From assembly GCF_963518785.1 (NCBI RefSeq), contig NZ_CAUQKJ010000001.1, forward strand, positions 124,001-188,000: a stretch of 64,000 nt of DNA, in the 5' to 3' direction. Positions 60,429 through 64,000 of this stretch are shown here, piece by piece. Every line of letters begins with the position of its first letter. Position 1 is the first letter of the stretch. The notes beneath the pieces were generated by a model. It ran no database searches. It was given only the letters and a program-made list of their open reading frames with translations, and had not been told where the DNA came from. The position numbers and the translations under genes were made by a program. This DNA is from an uncultured Campylobacter sp. (GTDB lineage Bacteria > Campylobacterota > Campylobacteria > Campylobacterales > Campylobacteraceae).

Positions 60429-60797
60429 ATGTTTAAGATCACGATGTTGGTAAAAAAAGCGCCGGGTATCACGCAGCAGGAGTTTGTAGCACACTGGGCG
60501 GCGCATTCGCAAAAGGTTTTGGCTAATCAAAAGGCACTAAATATCGTCCGCTATGCAAAAACTATGCCCATCTTTATCGAGGGACAGAGCACCAGACGCG
60601 AGACGGCAGCGTTTAACTACGACGCGATGGGCGAGCTGTGGTATGAGAGCGTGCAGGCGTTTGCGGATACGCGAAATAGCGAGGCGGCGCGAGCGGTGCT
60701 AGCGGAGCTGATGGCAGATGAGGCGAGGTTTTGCGATATGAAAAACTCCGTGATGTGGTTCGGCGAGGAGGAGGCTGTGATAGAGTTTGAGCGCTAG
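60429..60797 (+). CDS. EthD-domain (dimeric ferredoxin-like barrel) protein
   Basis: 122 residues. The opening FKITMLVKKAPGITQQEFVAHW is the EthD pattern (a short beta strand, then 'pGlt.eeF..hw'), and the second half has GELWYESVQAFADTRNSEAA and DEARFCDMKNSVMWFGEE, which complete the dimeric alpha-beta barrel. Members take part in degradation or modification of small molecules; the substrate is unknown here. It stands alone with a GGGAGCGGTT ribosome-binding site. Confidence 0.8.
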   Translation: MFKITMLVKKAPGITQQEFVAHWAAHSQKVLANQKALNIVRYAKTMPIFIEGQSTRRETAAFNYDAMGELWYESVQAFADTRNSEAARAVLAELMADEARFCDMKNSVMWFGEEEAVIEFER

Positions 60798-61554
60798 GGA
60801 GCGCGGCTTGCAGCTAATAAATTTTGAAGTAAAGCAATTCTACGTGGCATTTGGGTTTTAAAACTATCAGAATTTTACGAGCTGGGCTTGCGCGGCTGAA
60901 ATCGTAATCGCAGTCTACATAGATGAAATTTACATGCGCGATACAGATACTGCGCGACCTTGATTATTTTAAGACTCACATATCTAAGTGGGTGCGATCT
61001 AAGAATCCTGGGTATTGAGCCAAAACGCCTAAAGGTGCATTATGCTTGCGATTTTGGCATAGAAAAGCCTATTTCTAAGATAAAATTTAAAGGTTGGCAG
61101 CGTAAAATTTTTTAAAATTTCTAAGAAGCAATGCGAAATTTTTAAAAGTTTTCTAGGGCGTGGCAAGATGCTAATCGCGGGCTTCGTATGCAACAAAAAT
61201 ATTTTACGCGTGAAATCCGCTTTAATAAATCGCCATTGCAGAGGCTGTAGGTGTTTCAGACCTCAGGATTAAATGCTTTATTATAAATACTGCAGGCGCC
61301 GTGGATGCCGCATAGACGGTGCAAGTAAAAATTGAAGCAAGCCAGCCATAAAAATAATCTTGCAAGTAAAATTTTAATTTGTCTTTTTGAAATTCAGCTC
61401 AAAGCTCCGTTTAAAATTTTATTTAAAATTTTGCTTAGGATTTTGATAGGAATTTTACAAGAATTCGCCGGAAATTTCACAGCTATTATCAAAAATTAAA
61501 ATTTTATCCCTCGCTTTTTGCTATAATTATTTTTAAAATTTAAAAGGAGCAAAA
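60798..61554. other. Gene-free stretch of about 750 bp
   Basis: No gene found on either strand. It becomes AT-rich and RAATTY-rich towards 61360-61550. The promoter of the next gene is at its right end. Confidence 0.45.
61522..61527 (+). promoter_or_regulatory. Probable -10 box of the Sel1 gene at 61555
   Basis: TATAAT in TTTTTGCTATAATTA: an extended -10 (TTTTGCTATAAT), the best Campylobacter-like promoter in the window. 27 bases before the ATG, with AAAAGGAGC between. Confidence 0.65.
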
Positions 61555-62241
61555 ATGAAAATTTTAGCGTCGATTGCCGCACTAATCGTAGCAGTCTACT
61601 TGCTCGCGCAGATATTTTTCCCGCAGGCGATTTCGTTTGTCGGATGCAGCATCGGTAGGGCTAATTCGTGCGAAGACTATGGAGCATATTTGCTTGAGGA
61701 GCGCGATTATGAGGCAGCAAAAAAGCCATTTGAAAAAGCTTGTGAAGCGGGGCTAGAAAATAGCTGTGCTATCGCGGGGGATTTATATTACGACGAGCAA
61801 AATTTATATAAAACTACGAAAGATAAGGGCAAGTCCGCGCGGTTTTATTCCAAAGCGTGTGAGCTGGGAGCCGCCAAAGCTTGCTACAACGCCGCGATAA
61901 TCTCTTATAAAAATGCCGATAAGAAAAATACGTTCGCATTTTTTGCCAAATCATGCGATTTGGGACTAGGCGAGGGTTGCTTAAACGCTGCGGTCGCTAG
62001 CTACGAAGAAAAAGACTATCAGGGCGCTCTTAAGTTTTTCCTAAAATCTTGCGATGCTGCTTTGGCAGAGGGATGCCAAAGGGTTGGGCTAGCGTATTCA
62101 AAGAAGGAATTTGGCGAGCCGGATCTGGATAAAGCGATGATCTACTACGACAAAGCCTGCAAGCTGGGAGCTGAGTTTAGCTGCAACGTAGTAGCTGCGA
62201 TGAATAAAATAAATGCAAGCGAGGCTAATGCTACTAAATAG
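61555..62241 (+). CDS. Sel1-repeat, Cys-rich periplasmic protein
   Basis: 228 residues. An N-terminal signal-anchor (LASIAALIVAVYLLAQIFF) is followed by five Sel1/HcpA repeats with paired Cys about 36 residues apart: FEKACEAGLENSCAIAGD, FYSKACELGAAKACYNAA, FFAKSCDLGLGEGCLNAA, FFLKSCDAALAEGCQRVG and YYDKACKLGAEFSCNVVA. It is the third such gene in the window, after the broken gene at 44562 and the intact one at 45593, and shares their overall plan (anchor, SFxCxxG start, repeats). Probably periplasmic, disulfide-stabilised. Function unknown. Confidence 0.85.
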   Translation: MKILASIAALIVAVYLLAQIFFPQAISFVGCSIGRANSCEDYGAYLLEERDYEAAKKPFEKACEAGLENSCAIAGDLYYDEQNLYKTTKDKGKSARFYSKACELGAAKACYNAAIISYKNADKKNTFAFFAKSCDLGLGEGCLNAAVASYEEKDYQGALKFFLKSCDAALAEGCQRVGLAYSKKEFGEPDLDKAMIYYDKACKLGAEFSCNVVAAMNKINASEANATK

Positions 62242-62875
62242 ATGACAGGGCTAGCTAGATGATAATACGGCGAGATCGAAATTAACTTAGAAATTTTGCG
62301 GAGCTTTATAGGATTTTATGAAATTCTGTGGAATTTTATTTCTAAATTTTATTGCTGAAATTCCGTATATTGCGATAATAGCGATAGATAGCGATTTTAA
62401 AATTTCAGTATTTTGGAAGTTAGAATTTAATCTATGCTGTGGATTTTATTGACAGAATTTTAACTTATCATAGACTTATCCATCGCGATATAGGGATTTC
62501 ATCATAATCTTAGTGCATCCCTGAAAGAGAAAAAATTGTGCAAACTAGCGAGTAGCTATGCAATCACAGCTGATATAGCAAAAATATCCGAAGAAGATCG
62601 CACGGGGTAATCAATTTGCGAAGTAAGTAAAATCAATTCACAAGGGAATGGGAATCTATTAATAAACAAGTAAAATTATTCATCGCAAAGCAAGCAAAAT
62701 CGATCTGTAAATGGGTAGATCAAGCTTAAAACTAACTCGAAGTAGCCTGTAAATAAACCAAATTGTAAGCAAGATAAATTTTAAGTAGGCATATTGTAAG
62801 AAAGTAAAATTTTAGATGAGATAAGTGGGATAAATCGATTTCAAATCACCGTAGAAGTTGGATGACAGTCCTAAT
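62242..62875. other. AT-rich gene-free stretch
   Basis: About 630 bases without a gene. Between 62610 and 62770 a loose repeat of about 60 bases (AAGTAAGTAAAATC..., AAGCAAGCAAAATC..., ending near GGG-A-TGGG) recurs two or three times, very degenerate. Confidence 0.35.
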
Positions 62876-64000
62876 TTAAAGCCCCATTTTTCCGGGATTT
62901 AAGATGCCTTTTGGATCGAAAGCCCTTTTGATTGCGCGAAATAGCTCCATCTCTGCTGCGCTAAAAGCTAGTGGCATAAATTCTGCTTTGCTTAGCCCGA
63001 TGCCGTGCTCGCCGCTGAGCGTACCGCCAAGATTAACTGCAGCTTTGAAAATTTCGGTGATTGCGTCATGTCCGCGTCGCACCTGAGCTTCGTCCTTTTT
63101 GTCGGCGACCATGACGTTGGTGTGGACGTTGCCATCGCCCGTGTGCCCGAAGCAGGGCACGCGCACGCCGTATTTATCGCCGATGCGCGCGATACGGCGC
63201 AGTAGCTCGGGCAGCTGCGAGCGCGGGACGGTGATGTCCTCATTTAGCTTAAGCGTGCCGTAGATATTGATCGCCTGCGAGCAGTTGCGTCTCGCAAACC
63301 AAATGCCCGCACGCTCTTCTTCGCTTTCTGCGATGCGAAAGTCGCTCGCGCCGTTTTGAACGAAAATTTCTTTTATGAGTGCGAGCTCCTCCAAAAGCAC
63401 TGCTTCTAAATTGCCGTCGGTTTCGCAGATCAAAATCGCGCCCGCACCCTTCGGCAAGCCCTTGTGAAATTTCTCCTCGACCGCGGCTATGCACAGCGCG
63501 TCTAAAAATTCCATCGCCACGGGCGTGATACCGGCAGCCATCGTCTTATACACGGCATTCATTGCCGCATCTACGCTAGGAAAGACGCCCATCGCGGTCT
63601 TTTTAAGCTTTGGCATCGGGATTAGTTTGAGCGTGATTTCGGTGATGATGGCAAGCGCGCCTTCGCTTGCGATTAAAATTCCTACCACGTTGAAGCCTGC
63701 GACATCTTTGATAGTGCGTTTGCCCGCTCGGATCACCTCTCCATTAGGCAGTACCGCACGCAGTGCCATTACGTAGTCTTTGGTGATGCCGTATTTTGCG
63801 GCGCGCATACCGCCGGAGTTTTCGGCGACATTGCCTCCTAGCGTGGAATAATCCTGGCTTGCGGGATCGGGCGGATAAAAGAGCCCGCGCGCTGCGGCTG
63901 CTTTTTGCAGATCGATATTTATGCAGCCGGGTTGGACTACGGCGAGTAGATTTTGCATGTCGATTTCTAGAATTTTATTCATATGTTTTTCAAATGCTAA
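62876..64000 (-). CDS. glcD: FAD-linked oxidase, D-lactate/glycolate dehydrogenase type, N-terminus outside the window
   Basis: About 375 codons are visible and the frame is open to the window edge; members are usually about 460 residues, so the first 80-90 lie beyond. FAD-binding blocks: VQPGCINIDLQKAA, YPPDPASQDYSTLGGNVAENSGG, AKYGITKDYVMALR and TIKDVAGFNVVGILIASEGALAI (given in parts: KDVAGFNVVG, SEGALAIITEITL). The substrate domain ends with CFGHTGDGNVHTNV (His metal or catalytic ligands), LSGEHGIGLSKAEFM and FDPKGILNPGKMG. It oxidises a 2-hydroxy acid and passes electrons to the quinone pool or a partner subunit. GlcD versus D-lactate dehydrogenase is not resolved, so the symbol is tentative. 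Confidence 0.85.
   Translation of the reverse strand, partial: LAFEKHMNKILEIDMQNLLAVVQPGCINIDLQKAAAARGLFYPPDPASQDYSTLGGNVAENSGGMRAAKYGITKDYVMALRAVLPNGEVIRAGKRTIKDVAGFNVVGILIASEGALAIITEITLKLIPMPKLKKTAMGVFPSVDAAMNAVYKTMAAGITPVAMEFLDALCIAAVEEKFHKGLPKGAGAILICETDGNLEAVLLEELALIKEIFVQNGASDFRIAESEEERAGIWFARRNCSQAINIYGTLKLNEDITVPRSQLPELLRRIARIGDKYGVRVPCFGHTGDGNVHTNVMVADKKDEAQVRRGHDAITEIFKAAVNLGGTLSGEHGIGLSKAEFMPLAFSAAEMELFRAIKRAFDPKGILNPGKMGL

Overview
The window looks like the chromosome of a Campylobacter (Campylobacterota) of medium GC. This is inferred from the genes and their order: frdA-frdB; catalase followed by an ankyrin gene; NhaC-type antiporter, trmA, ilvA; ribE-pgeF; rpsB, tsf, ABC ATPase, acidic protein, gmk, tatA, argS; ilvC, polysaccharide deacetylase, dprA, ruvX. 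As I recall the C. jejuni map, these blocks are shared. fliR is missing from the rpsB-argS block and fliL is not beside acpS, which fits a non-flagellated species such as C. gracilis. The species is a guess.

Layout. 1-2 kb: fumarate reductase. 2-8 kb: a membrane protein, two ankyrin proteins and catalase. 8-16 kb: rarD, aroG, a yebC-ppi-acpS operon on the minus strand, and copper chaperone plus CopA. 16-23 kb: an ankyrin protein, then antiporter, trmA and ilvA. 22.9-23.9 kb: three GC-rich repeat elements. 24-28 kb: accessory genes, two of them frameshifted, and a tRNA-Glu. 28-37 kb: lipoprotein, bioB, mnmG, a membrane protein, an ABC exporter, cytochrome c, ribE and pgeF. 37-44.4 kb: the conserved translation block. 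44.5-54.4 kb: an accessory region with Sel1 proteins, a DUF3137-like gene split by a stop codon, SUKH, DUF1963-like and DUF4299-like proteins, and an AT-rich gene ending in a HEPN-like (DUF4209-type) domain. 54.6-60 kb: proC, ilvC, deacetylase, dprA and ruvX. 60-64 kb: an EthD-like protein, a third Sel1 protein and a glcD-like oxidase that runs off the window.

The most unusual feature is the hexamer RAATTY (AAATTT, AAATTC, GAATTT, GAATTC). It crowds the intergenic DNA. It also forms in-frame, degenerate arrays of about 5-7 codons per unit inside conserved enzymes: TrmA (about 130 extra residues), ArgS, ProC, riboflavin synthase, the deacetylase and a membrane protein. From memory, RAATTY is the motif whose CtsM methylation marks DNA for uptake in C. 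jejuni, and dprA lies in this window. The arrays may therefore be coding-compatible uptake-signal clusters, or products of a repeat-expansion process. This link is inference.

Five accessory genes appear interrupted: a 17-bp tandem duplication, an in-frame TGA and three frameshifts. The accessory gene set is either decaying, phase-variable, or affected by sequence errors.
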